DNA of 64,000 bases from Terebella lapidaria (taxonomy: Eukaryota; Annelida; Polychaeta; Terebellida; Terebellidae): NCBI GenBank assembly GCA_949152475.1, contig OX424564.1, positions 38,872,165 through 38,936,164 on the forward strand. The letters run 5' to 3'. The notes under the pieces are model-generated. The model did no database searches and was not told the DNA's origin. It was given only the letters and a program-made list of their open reading frames with translations. Position 1 is the first letter of the stretch. The number at the start of each line of letters is the position of its first letter. A program made the translations under genes and the position numbers. Shown piece by piece: positions 24,000-39,500 of this stretch.

Positions 24000-26900
24000 A
24001 TATCACACCAGACCAGCAGACTGTATATGTAGTATATCACACCAGACCAGCAGACTGTGTATGTAGTATATCACACCAGACCAGTGGACTGTATATGTAG
24101 TATATCACTCCAGACCAGCAGGCTGTATATGTAGTATATCACACCAGACCAGCAGACTGTATATGTAGTATATCACACCATACCAGCAGACTGTATATGT
24201 GGTATATCACACCAGACCAGCAGACTGTATATGTAGTATATCACACCAGACCAGCAGACTGTATATGTAGTATATCACACCATACCAGCAGACTGTATAT
24301 GTGGTATATCACACCAGACCAGCAGACTGTATATGTAGTATATCACACCAGACCAGCAGACTGTATATGTAGTATATCACACCATACCAGCAGACTGTAT
24401 ATGTAGTATATCACACCAGTCCAGTACACTGTATATGTAGTATATCACACCAGACCAGCAGGCTGTATATGTAGTATATCACACCAGACCAGCAGACTGT
24501 ATATGTAGTATATCACACCATACCAGCAGACTGTATATGTAGTATATCACACCAGACCAGCCGACTGTATATGTGGTATATCACACCAGACCAGCAGACT
24601 GTATATGTAGTATATCACACCAGACCAGCAGACTGTATATGTGGTATATCACACCATACCAGCAGACTGTATATGTAGTATATCACACCAGACCAGCAGA
24701 CTGTATATGTAGTATATCACACCAGACCAGCAGGCTGTATATGTAGTATATCACACCAGACCAGCAGACTGTATATGTAGTATATCACACCAGACCAGCA
24801 GACTGTATATGTAGTATATCACACCATACCAGCAGACTGTATATGTGGTATATCACACCAGACCACGGGCTGTATATGTAGTATATCACACCAGACCAGC
24901 AGACTGTATATGTAGTATATCACACCATACCAGCAGACTGTATATGTAGTATATCACACCAGACCAGCAGACTGTATATGTAGTATATCACACCAGACCA
25001 GCAGACTGTATATGTAGTATATCACACCAGACCAGCAGACTGTATATGTAGTATATCACACCAGACCAGCAGACTGTATATGTAGTATATCACACCAGAC
25101 CAGCAGACTGTATATGTAGTATATCACACCAGACCAGAAGACTGTATATGTAGTATATCACACCAGACCAGAAGACTGTATATGTAGTATATCACACCAG
25201 ACCAGCAGACTGTATATGTAGTATATCACACCATACCAGCAGACTGTATATGTGGTATATCACACCAGACCAGCAGACTGTATATGTAGTATATCACACC
25301 ATACCAGCAGACTGTATATGTGGTATATCACACCATACCAGCAGAATGTATATGTAGTATATCACACCAGACCAGTGGACTGTATATGTAGTATATCACA
25401 CCAGACCAGCAGACTGTATATGTAGTATATCACACCAGACCAGCAGAATGTATATGTAGTATATCACACCAGACCAGCAGACTGTATATGTAGTATATCA
25501 CACCAGACCAGTAGACTGTATATGTAGTATATCACACCAGAACAGCAGACTGTATATGTAGTATATCACACCAGACCAGCAGGCTGTATATGTAGTATAT
25601 CACACCAGACCAGCAGACTGTATATGTAGTATATCACACCAGACCAGCAGACTGTATATGTAGTATATCACACCAGACCTACAGACTGTATATGTAGTAT
25701 ATCACACCAGAAAAGCAGGCTGTATATGTAGTATATCACACCAGACCATCAGGCTGTATATGTAGTATATCACACCAGACCAGTAGACTGTATATGTAGT
25801 ATATCACACCAGACCAGTAGACTTGTATATGTAGTATATCACACCAGACCAGCAGACTGTATATGTAGTATATCACACCAGACCAGCCGACTGTATATGT
25901 AGTATATCACACCAGACCAGCAGGCTGTATATGTAGTATATCACACCAGACCAGCAGACTGTATATGTAGTATATCACACCATACCAGCAGACTGTATAT
26001 GTGGTATATCACACCAGACCAGCAGACTGTATATGTAGTATATCACACCATACCAGCAGACTGTATATGTGGTATATCACACCAGACCAGCAGGCTGTAT
26101 ATGTAGTATATCACACCATACCAGCAGACTGTATATGTAGTATATCACACCATACCAGCAGACTGTATATGTGGTATATCACACCAGACCAGCAGGCTGT
26201 ATATGTAGTATATCACACCAGACCAGCAGACTGTATATGTGGTATATCACACCAGACCAGCAGACTGTATATGTAGTATATCACACCAGACCAGCAGGCT
26301 GTATATGTAGTATATCACACCAGACCAGCAGACTGTATATGTAGTATATCACACCATACCAGCAGACTGTATATGTGGTATATCACACCATACCAGCAGA
26401 CTGTATATGTGGTATATTACACCAGACCAGCAGACTGTATATGTAGTATATCACACCATACCAGCAGACTGTATATGTGGTATATTACACCAGACCAGCA
26501 GACTGTATATGTAGTATATCACACCAGACCAGCAGACTGTATATGTAGTATATCACACCAGACCAGCAGACTGTATATGTAGTATATCACACCAGACCAG
26601 CAGACTGTATATGTAGTATATCACACCATACCAGCAGGCTGTATATGTAGTATATCACACCAGACCAGCAGACTGTATATGTAGTATATCACACCAGACC
26701 AGCCGACTGTATATGTGGTATATCACACCAGACCAGCAGACTGTATATGTAGTATATCACACCATACCAGCAGGCTGTATATGTAGTATATCACACCAGA
26801 CCAGCAGACTGTATATGTAGTATATCACACCAGACCAGCAGACTGTATATGTAGTATATCACACCATACCAGCAGACTGTATATGTAGTATATCACACCA

Positions 26901-29800
26901 GACCAGCAGACTGTATATGTAGTATATCACACCAGACCAGCAGACTGTATATGTAGTATATCACACCAGACCAGCCGACTGTATATGTGGTATATCACAC
27001 CAGACCAGCAGACTGTATATGTAGTATATCACACCAGACCAGCAGACTGTATATGTAGTATATCACACCAGACCAGCCGACTGTATATGTAGTATATCAC
27101 ACCATACCAGCAGGCTGTATATGTAGTATATCACACCAGACCAGCAGACTGTATATGTAGTATATCACACCAGACCAGCCGACTGTATATGTAGTATATC
27201 ACACCAGACCAGCAGGCTGTATATGTAGTATATCACATCAGACCAGCAGACTGTATATGTAGTATATCACACCAGACCAGCAGACTGTGTATGTAGTATA
27301 TCACACCAGACCAGTGGACTGTATATGTAGTATATCACTCCAGACCAGCAGGCTGTATATGTAGTATATCACACCAGACCAGCAGACTGTATATGTAGTA
27401 TATCACACCATACCAGCAGACTGTATATGTGGTATATCACACCAGACCAGCAGACTGTATATGTAGTATATCACACCAGACCAGCAGACTGTATATGTAG
27501 TATATCACACCATACCAGCAGACTGTATATGTGGTATATCACACCAGACCAGCAGACTGTATATGTAGTATATCACACCAGACCAGCAGACTGTATATGT
27601 AGTATATCACACCATACCAGCAGACTGTATATGTAGTATATCACACCAGTCCAGTACACTGTATATGTAGTATATCACACCAGACCAGCAGGCTGTATAT
27701 GTAGTATATCACACCAGACCAGCAGACTGTATATGTAGTATATCACACCATACCAGCAGACTGTATATGTAGTATATCACACCAGACCAGCCGACTGTAT
27801 ATGTGGTATATCACACCAGACCAGCAGACTGTATATGTAGTATATCACACCAGACCAGCAGACTGTATATGTAGTATATCACACCATACCAGCAGACTGT
27901 ATATGTGGTATATCACACCAGACCACGGGCTGTATATGTAGTATATCACACCAGACCAGCAGACTGTATATGTAGTATATCACACCATACCAGCAGACTG
28001 TATATGTAGTATATCACACCAGACCAGCAGACTGTATATGTAGTATATCACACCAGACCAGCAGACTGTATATGTAGTATATCACACCAGACCAGCAGAC
28101 TGTATATGTAGTATATCACACCAGACCAGCAGACTGTATATGTAGTATATCACACCAGACCAGCAGACTGTATATGTAGTATATCACACCAGACCAGAAG
28201 ACTGTATATGTAGTATATCACACCAGACCAGAAGACTGTATATGTAGTATATCACACCAGACCAGCAGACTGTATATGTAGTATATCACACCATACCAGC
28301 AGACTGTATATGTAGTATATCACACCATACCAGCAGACTGTATATGTGGTATATCACACCATACCAGCAGAATGTATATGTAGTATATCACACCAGACCA
28401 GTGGACTGTATATGTAGTATATCACACCAGACCAGCAGACTGTATATGTAGTATATCACACCAGACCAGCAGAATGTATATGTAGTATATCACACCAGAC
28501 CAGCAGGCTGTATATGTAGTATATCACACCAGACCAGCAGACTGTATATGTAGTATATCACACCATACCAGCAGACTGTATATGTGGTATATCACACCAG
28601 ACCAGCAGACTGTATATGTAGTATATCACACCATACCAGCAGACTGTATATGTGGTATATCACACCAGACCAGCAGGCTGTATATGTAGTATATCACACC
28701 ATACCAGCAGACTGTATATGTAGTATATCACACCATACCAGCAGACTGTATATGTGGTATATCACACCAGACCAGCAGGCTGTATATGTAGTATATCACA
28801 CCAGACCAGCAGACTGTATATGTGGTATATCACACCAGACCAGCAGACTGTATATGTAGTATATCACACCAGACCAGCAGGCTGTATATGTAGTATATCA
28901 CACCAGACCAGCAGACTGTATATGTAGTATATCACACCATACCAGCAGACTGTATATGTGGTATATCACACCATACCAGCAGACTGTATATGTGGTATAT
29001 TACACCAGACCAGCAGACTGTATATGTAGTATATCACACCATACCAGCAGACTGTATATGTGGTATATTACACCAGACCAGCAGACTGTATATGTAGTAT
29101 ATCACACCAGACCAGCAGACTGTATATGTAGTATATCACACCAGACCAGCAGACTGTATATGTAGTATATCACACCAGACCAGCAGACTGTATATGTAGT
29201 ATATCACACCATACCAGCAGACTGTATATGTAGTATATCACACCAGACCAGCCGACTGTATATGTGGTATATCACACCAGACCAGCAGACTGTATATGTA
29301 GTATATCACACCATACCAGCAGGCTGTATATGTAGTATATCACACCAGACCAGCAGACTGTATATGTAGTATATCACACCAGACCAGCAGACTGTATATG
29401 TAGTATATCACACCATACCAGCAGACTGTATATGTAGTATATCACACCAGACCAGCAGACTGTATATGTAGTATATCACACCAGACCAGCAGACTGTATA
29501 TGTAGTATATCACACCAGACCAGCCGACTGTATATGTGGTATATCACACCAGACCAGCAGACTGTATATGTAGTATATCACACCAGACCAGCAGACTGTA
29601 TATGTAGTATATCACACCAGACCAGCCGACTGTATATGTAGTATATCACACCATACCAGCAGGCTGTATATGTAGTATATCACACCAGACCAGCAGACTG
29701 TATATGTAGTATATCACACCAGACCAGCCGACTGTATATGTAGTATATCACACCAGACCAGCAGGCTGTATATGTAGTATATCACACCAGACCAGCAGAC
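24000..29800. repeat. Tandem duplication of about 3.2 kb inside the satellite
   Basis: Rare unit variants recur in the same order in two adjacent blocks, about 24.0-27.24 kb and 27.25-29.8 kb. Shared markers are GACTGTGTATG followed by CCAGTGGACTG, CCAGTCCAGTACACTG (24.42 and 27.65 kb), GACCACGGGCTG (24.86 and 27.92 kb), paired CCAGAAGACTG units (25.13 and 28.19 kb), and GGTATATTACACC units (26.41/26.48 and 29.00/29.06 kb). The offset steps from 3230 through 3060 and 3026 to 2583 bases, so the second copy has lost blocks of units since duplication. Confidence 0.85.
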
Positions 29801-32800
29801 TGTATATGTAGTATATCACACCAGACCAGCAGACTGTATATGTAGTATATCACACCAGACCAGCCGACTGTATATGTGGTATATCACACCAGACCAGCAG
29901 ACTGTATATGTAGTATATCACACCAGACCAGCAGACTGTATATGTAGTATATCACACCATACCAGCAGGCTGTATATGTAGTATATCACACCAGACCAGC
30001 AGACTGTATATGTAGTATATCACACCATACCAGCAGACTGTATATGTAGTATATCACACCATACCAGCAGGCTGTATATGTAGTATATCACACCAGACCA
30101 GCAGACTGTATATGTAGTATATCACACCAGACCAGCAGACTGTATATGTAGTATATCACACCAGACCAGCAGACTGTATATGTAGTATATCACACCATAC
30201 CAGCAGGCTGTATATGTAGTATATCACACCAGACCAGCAGACTGTATATGTAGTATATCACACCAGACCAGCAGACTGTATATGTAGTATATCACACCAG
30301 ACCAGCAGACTGTATATGTAGTATATCACACCATACCAGCAGACTGTATATGTAGTATATCACACCAGACCAGCAGACTGTATATGTAGTATATCACACC
30401 AGACCAGCAGACTGTATATGTAGTATATCACACCAGACCAGCAGGCTGTATATGTAGTATATCACACCAGACCAGCAGACTGTATATGTAGTATATCACA
30501 CCAGACCAGCAGACTGTATATGTAGTATATCACACCAGACCAGCCGACTGTATATGTGGTATATCACACCAGACCAGCAGACTGTATATGTAGTATATCA
30601 CACCAGACCAGCAGACTGTATATGTAGTATATCACACCAGACCAGCAGACTGTATATGTAGTATATCACACCAGACCAGCAGACTGTATATGTAGTATAT
30701 CACACCAGACCAGCAGACTGTATATGTAGTATATCACACCAGACCAGCAGACTGTATATGTAGTATATCACACCAGACCAGCCGACTGTATATGTAGTAT
30801 ATCACACCAGACCAGCAGGCTGTATATGTAGTATATCACACCAGACCAGCAGACTGTATATGTAGTATATCACACCAGACCAGCAGACTGTATATGTAGT
30901 ATATCACACCATACCAGCAGACTGTATATGTAGTATATCACACCAGACCAGCAGACTGTATATGTAGTATATCACACCAGACCAGCAGGCTGTATATGTA
31001 GTATATCACACCAGACCAGCAGACTGTATATGTAGTATATCACACCAGACCAGCAGACTGTATATGTAGTATATCACACCATACCAGCAGACTGTATATG
31101 TGGTATATCACACCAGACCAGCAGACTGTATATGTAGTATATCACACCATACCAGCAGGCTGTATATGTAGTATATCACACCAGACCAGCAGACTGTATA
31201 TGTAGTATATCACACCAGACCAGCCGACTGTATATGTGGTATATCACACCAGACCAGCAGACTGTATATGTAGTATATCACACCATACCAGCAGGCTGTA
31301 TATGTAGTATATCACACCAGACCAGCAGACTGTATATGTAGTATATCACACCAGACCAGCAGACTGTATATGTAGTATATCACACCAGAACAGCAGGCTG
31401 TATATGTAGTATATCACACCAGACCAGCAGACTGTATATGTAGTATATCACACCAGACCAGCAGGCTGTATATGTGGTATATCACACCAGACCAGCAGGC
31501 TGTATATGTAGTATATCACACCAGACCAGCAGGCTGTATATGTGGTATACCACACCAGACCAGCAGACTGTATATGTAGTATACCACACCCGACCAGCAG
31601 ACTGTATATGTAGTATATCACACCAGACCAGCAGACTGTATATGTAGTATATCACACCAGACCAGCAGACTGTATATGTAGTATATCACACCAGAACAGC
31701 AGGCTGTATATGTAGTATATCACTCCAGACCAGCAGAATGTATATGTAGTATATCACACCATACCAGCAGGCTGTATATGTAGTATATCACTCCAGACCA
31801 GCAGACTGTATATGTAGTATATCACACCAGACCAGCAGGCTGTATATGTAGTATATCACACCAGACCAGCAGGCTGTATATGTAGTATATCACATCAGAC
31901 CAGCAGACTGTATATGTAGTATATCACACCAGACCAGCAGACTGTATATGTAGTATATCACACCAGACCAGCATACTGTATATGTAGTATATCACACCAG
32001 ACCAGTAGACTGTATATGTAGTATATCACACCAGACCAGTAGACTGTATATGTAGTATATCACACCAGACCAGTGGACTGTATATGTAGTATATCACACC
32101 AGACCAGCAGACTGTATATGTAGTATATCACTCCAGACCAGCAGAATGTATATGTAGTATATCACACCATACCAGCAGGCTGTATATGTAGTATATCACA
32201 CCAGACCAGCAGGCTGTATATGTAGTATACCACACCAGACCAGCAGACTGTATATGTAGTATATCACACCATACCAGCAGACTGTATATGTAGTATATCA
32301 CACCAGACCAGCAGACTGTATATGTAGTATATCACACCAGACCAGCAGACTGTATATGTAGTATATCACACCATACCAGCAGACTGTTTATGTAGTATAT
32401 CACACCAGACCAGCAGACTGTATATGTAGTATATCAGACCAGACCAGCAGACTGTATATGTAGTATATCACACCAGACCAGCAGACTGTATATGTAGTAT
32501 ATCACACCAGACCAGCAGACTGTATATGTAGTATATCACACCAGACCAGCAGACTGTATATGTAGTATATCACACCAGACCAGTAGACTGTATATGTAGT
32601 ATATCACACCAGACCAGTAGACTGTATATGTAGTATATCACACCAGACCACAGACTGTATATCTAGTATATCACACCAAACCAGCAGACTGTATATGTAG
32701 TATATCACACCAGACCAGCAGACTGTATATGTAGTATATCACACCAGACCAGCAGACTGTATATGTAGTATACCACACCAGACCAGCAGGCTGTATATGT

Positions 32801-35271
32801 AGTATATCACACCAGACCAGCAGACTGTATATGTAGTATATCACACCAGACCAGCAGACTGTATATGTAGTATATCACACCAGACCAGCAGACTGTATAT
32901 GTAGTATATCACACCAGACCAGCAGACTGTATATGTAGTATATCACGCCAGACCAGCAGACTGTATATGTAGTATATCACACCAGACCAGCAGACTGTAT
33001 ATGTAGTATATCACACCAGACCAGCAGACTGTATATGTAGTATATCACACCAGACCAGCAGACTGTATATGTAGTATATCACACCAGACCAGCAGACTGT
33101 ATATGTAGTATATCACACCAGACCAGCAGACTGTATATGTAGTATATCACACCAGACCAGCAGACTGTATATGTAGTATATCACACCAGACCAGCAGACT
33201 GTATATGTAGTATATCACACCAGACCAGCAGACTGTATATGTAGTATATCACACCAGACCAGCAGACTGTATATGTAGTATATCACACCATACCAGCAGA
33301 CTGTATATGTAGTATATCACACCAGACCAGCAGACTGTGTATGTAGTATATCACACCAGACCAGCAGACTGTATATGTAGTATATCACACCAGACCACCA
33401 GGCTGTATATGTAGTATATCACACCATACCAGCAGACTGTATATGTAGTATACCACACCAGACCAGCAGACTGTATATGTAGTATATCACACCAGACCAG
33501 CAGACTGTATATGTGGTATATCACACCATACCAGCAGACTGTATATGTAGTACATCACACCAGACCAGCAGGCTGTATATGTAGTATATCACACCAGACC
33601 AGCAGACTGTATATGTAGTATATCACACCAGACCAGCAGACTGTATATGTAGTATACCACACCAGACCAGCCGACTGTATATGTGGTATATCACACCAGA
33701 CCAGCAGGCTGTATATGTAGTATATCACACCAGACCAGCAGACTGTATATGTAGTATATCACACCAGACCAGCAGGCTGTATATGTAGTATATCACACCA
33801 TACCAGCAGACTGTATATGTAGTATATCAAACCAGACCAGCAGACTGTATATGTAGTATATCACACCATACCAGCAGACTGTATATGTAGTATATCACAC
33901 CATACCAGCAGACTGTATATGTAGTACATCAAACCAGACCAGCAGACTGTATATGTAGTATATCACACCATACCAGCAGACTGTATATGTAGTATATCAC
34001 ACCAGACCAGCAGGCTGTATATGTAGTATATCACACCATACCAGCAGGCTGTATATGTAGTATACCACACCAGACCAGCCGACTGTATATGTGGTATATC
34101 ACACCAGACCAGCAGGCTGTATATGTAGTATATCACACCAGACCAGCAGACTGTATATGTGGTATATCACACCAGACCAGCAGGCTGTATATGTAGTATA
34201 TCACACCAGACCAGCAGACTGTATATGTAGTATATCACACCATACCAGCAGACTGTATATGTAGTATATCACACCATACCAGCAGACTGTATATGTAGTA
34301 TATCAAACCAGACCAGCAGACTGTATATGTAGTATATCACACCATACCAGCAGACTGTATATGTAGTATATCACACCAGACCAGCAGGCTGTATATGTAG
34401 TATATCACACCATACCAGCAGGCTGTATATGTAGTATACCACACCAGACCAGCCGACTGTATATGTGGTATATCACACCAGACCAGCAGACTGTATATGT
34501 GGTATATCACACCAGACCAGCAGGCTGTATATGTAGTATATCACACCAGACCAGCAGGTTGTATATGTAGTATACCACACCAGACCAGTAGACTGTATAT
34601 GTAGTATATCACACCAGACCAGCAGGCTGTATATGTAGTATATCACACCAGACCAGCAGGCTGTATATGTAGTATACCACACCAGACCAGCCGACTGTAT
34701 ATGTGGTATATCACACCAGACCAGCAGGCTGTATATGTAGTATATCACACCAGACCAGCAGACTGTATATGTAGTATATCACACCAGACCAGCAGACTGT
34801 ATATGTAGTATATCACACCAGACCAGCAGACTGTATATGTAGTATATCACACCAGACCAGCAGACTGTATATGTAGTATATCACACCAGACCAGCAGACT
34901 GTATATGTAGTATATCACACCAGACCAGTGGACTGTATATGTAGTATATCACTCCAGACCAGCAGACTGTATATGTAGTATATCACACCAGACCAGCAGG
35001 CTGTATATGTAGTATATCACACCATACCAGCAGACTGTATATGTAGTATATCACACCAGACCAGCAGACTGTATATGTAGTATATCACACCATACCAGCA
35101 GGCTGTATATGTAGTATATCACACCAGACCAGCAGACTGTATATGTAGTATATCACACCAGACCAGCAGACTGTATATGTAGTATATCACACCAGACCAG
35201 CAGGCTGTATATGTAGTATATCACACCAGACCAGCAGACTGTATATGTAGTATATCACACCAGACCAGCAG

Positions 35272-36540
35272 GCTGTATAAGTAGTATATCACACCAGACC
35301 AGCAGACTGTATATGTAGTATATCACACCAGACCAGCAGGCTGTATATGTAGTATATCACACCAGACCAGCAGACTGTATATGTAGTATACCACACCCGA
35401 CCAGCAGACTGTATATGTAGTATATCACACCAGACCAGCAGACTGTATATGTAGTATATCACACCATACCAGCAGACTGTATATGTAGTATACCACACCC
35501 GACCAGCAGACTGTATATGTAGTATATCACACCATACCAGCAGACTGTATATGTAGTATATCACACCAGACCAGCAGACTGTATATGTAGTATATCACAC
35601 CATACCAGCAGGCTGTATATGTAGTATATCACACCAGACCAGCAGACTGTATATGTAGTATATCACACCAGACCAGCAGACTGTATATGTAGTATATCAC
35701 ACCATACCAGCAGGCTGTATATGTAGTATATCACACCAGACCAGCAGACTGTATATGTAGTATATCACACCAGACCAGCAGACTGTATATGTAGTATATC
35801 ACACCAGACCAGCAGGCTGTATATGTAGTATATCACACCAGACCAGCAGACTGTATATGTAGTATATCACACCAGACCAGCAGGCTGTATAAGTAGTATA
35901 TCACACCAGACCAGCAGACTGTATATGTAGTATATCACACCAGACCAGCAGGCTGTATATGTAGTATATCACACCAGACCAGCAGACTGTATATGTAGTA
36001 TACCACACCCGACCAGCAGACTGTATATGTAGTATATCACACCAGACCAGCAGACTGTATATGTAGTATATCACACCATACCAGCAGACTGTATATGTAG
36101 TATACCACACCCGACCAGCAGACTGTATATGTAGTATATCACACCAGACCAGCAGGCTGTATATGTAGTATATCACACCAGACCAGCAGACTGTATATGT
36201 AGTATATCACACCAGATCATCAGACTGTATATGTAGTATATCACACCAGACCAGCAGGCTGTATATGTAGTATATCACACCAGACCAGCAGACTGTATAT
36301 GTAGTATATCACACCAGACCAGCAGACTGTATATGTAGTATATCACACCAGACCAGCAGACTGTATATGTAGTATATCACACCATACCAGCAGACTGTAT
36401 ATGTAGTATACCACACCCGACCAGCAGACTGTATATGTAGTATATCACACCAGACCAGCAGGCTGTATATGTAGTATATCACACCAGACCAGCAGACTGT
36501 ATATGTAGTATACCACACCCGACCAGCAGACTGTATATGT
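35272..36540. repeat. 18-unit (612-bp) higher-order repeat in the satellite
   Basis: The rare variant GGCTGTATAAGTAG occurs at about 35272 and 35884, exactly 612 bases (18 units) apart. The units that follow, including two with CACACCCGACC, repeat in the same order. A similar CACACCCGACC pattern continues to about 36.6 kb. Confidence 0.7.
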
Positions 36541-39500
36541 AGTATATCACACCAGACCAGCAGACTGTATATGTAGTATATCACACCAGACCAGCAGGCT
36601 GTATATGTAGTATATCACACCAGACCAGCAGACTGTATATGTAGTATACCACACCCGACCAGCAGACTGTATATGTAGTATATCACACCAGACCAGCAGG
36701 CTGTATATGTAGTATATCACACCAGACCAGCAGGCTGTATATGTAGTATACCACACCAGACCAGTAGACTGTATATGTAGTATATCCCACCAGACCAGCA
36801 GACTGTATATGTAGTATATCACACCAGACCAGCAGGCTGTATATGTAGTATATCACACCAGACCAGCAGACTGTATATGTAGTATACCACACCAGACCAG
36901 CAGACTGTATATGTAGTATATCACACCAGACCAGCAGACTGTATATGTAGTATATCACACCAGACCAGCAGACTGTATATGTAGTATATCACACCAGACC
37001 AGCCGACTGTATATGTGGTATATCACACCAGACCAGCAGGCTGTATATGTAGTATATCACACCAGACCAGCAGACTGTATATGTAGTATATCACACCAGA
37101 CCAGCAGACTGTATATGTAGTATACCACACCAGACCAGCAGACTGTATATGTAGTATACCACACCAGACCAGCAGACTGTATATGTAGTATATCACACCA
37201 TACCAGCAGACTGTATATGTAGTATATCACACCATACCAGCAGGCTGTATATGTAGTATATCACACCATACCAGCAGACTGTATATGTAGTATACCACAC
37301 CAGACCAGCAGACTGTATATGTAGTATATCACACCAGACCAACAGACTGTATATGTAGTATACCACACCAGACCAGCAGACTGTATATGTAGTATATCAC
37401 ACCATACCAGCAGACTGTATATGTAGTATATCACACCATACCAGCAGGCTGTATATGTAGTATATCACACCATACCAGCAGACTGTATATGTAGTATACC
37501 ACACCAGACCAGCCGACTGTATATGTAGTATATCACACCATACCAGCAGGCTGTATATGTAGTATATCACACCATACCAGCAGACTGTATATGTAGTATA
37601 CCACACCCGACCAGCAGACTGTATATGTAGTATATCACACCAGACCAGCAGGCTGTATATGTAGTATATCACACCAGACCAGCAGGCTGTATATGTAGTA
37701 TACCACACCAGACCAGTAGACTGTATATGTAGTATATCCCACCAGACCAGTAGACTGTATATGTAGTATATCCCACCAGACCAGCAGACTGTATATGTAG
37801 TATATCACACCATACCAGCAGACTGTATATGTAGTATATCACACCAGACCAGCAGACTGTATATGTAGTATATCACACCAGACCAGCAGGCTGTATATGT
37901 AGTATACCACACCAGACCAGTAGACTGTATATGTAGTATACCACACCAGACCAGCAGACTGTATATGTAGTATATCACACCAGACCAGCAGACTGTATAT
38001 GTAGTATATCACACCAGACCAGCAGACTGTATATGTAGTATATCACACCAGACCAGCCGACTGTATATGTGGTATATCACACCAGACCAGCAGGCTGTAT
38101 ATGTAGTATATCACACCAGACCAGCAGACTGTATATGTAGTATATCACACCATACCAGCAGACTGTATATGTAGTATATCACACCATACCAGCAGACTGT
38201 ATATGTAGTATATCACACCATACCAGCAGGCTGTATATGTAGTATATCACACCATACCAGCAGACTGTATATGTAGTATATCACACCATACCAGCAGGCT
38301 GTATATGTAGTATATCACACCATACCAGCAGACTGTATATGTAGTATATCACACCATACCAGCAGGCTGTATATGTAGTATATCACACCATACCAGCAGA
38401 CTGTATATGTAGTATATCACACCATACCAGCAGGCTGTATATGTAGTATATCACACCATACCAGCAGACTGTATATGTAGTATATCACACCATACCAGCA
38501 GACTGTATATGTAGTATATCACACCATACCAGCAGACTGTATATGTAGTATATCACACCAGACCAGCCGACTATATAGGTAGTATACCACACCAGACCAG
38601 CAGACTGTATATGTAGTATATCACACCAGACCAGCAGACTGTATATGTAGTATACCACACCAGACCAGCAGACTGTATATGTAGTATATCACACCATACC
38701 AGCAGACTGTATATGTAGTATATCACACCATACCAGCAGACTGTATATGTAGTATATCACACCAGACCAGCAGACTGTATATGTAGTATATCACACCAGA
38801 CCAGCAGGCTGTATATGTAGTATATCACACCAGACCAGCAGACTGTATATGTAGTATATCACACCAGACCAGCAGACTGTATATGTAGTATATCACACCA
38901 GACCAGCAGGCTGTATATGTAGTATATCACACCAGACCAGCAGGCTGTATATGTAGTATATCACACCAGATCATCAGACTGTATATGTAGTATATCACAC
39001 CATACCAGCAGACTGTATATGTAGTATATCACACCATACCAGCAGACTGTATATGTAGTATATCACACCATACCAGCAGACTGTATATGTAGTATATCAC
39101 ACCATACCAGCAGACTGTATATGTAGTATATCACACCAGACCAGCAGACTGTATATGTAGTATATCACACCAGACCAGCAGACTGTATATGTAGTATATC
39201 ACACCAGACCAGTGGACTGTATATATATCACACCAGACCAGTACACTGTATATGTAGTATATCACACCAGACCAGCAGACTGTATATGTAGTATATCACA
39301 CCATACCAGCAGACTGTATATGTAGTATATCACACCATACCAGCAGACTGTATATGTAGTATATCACACCAGACCAGCAGACTGTATATGTAGTATATCA
39401 CACCAGACCAGCAGGCTGTATATGTAGTATATCACACCAGACCAGCAGACTGTATATGTAGTATACCACACCAGACCAGCAGACTGTATATGTAGTATAT

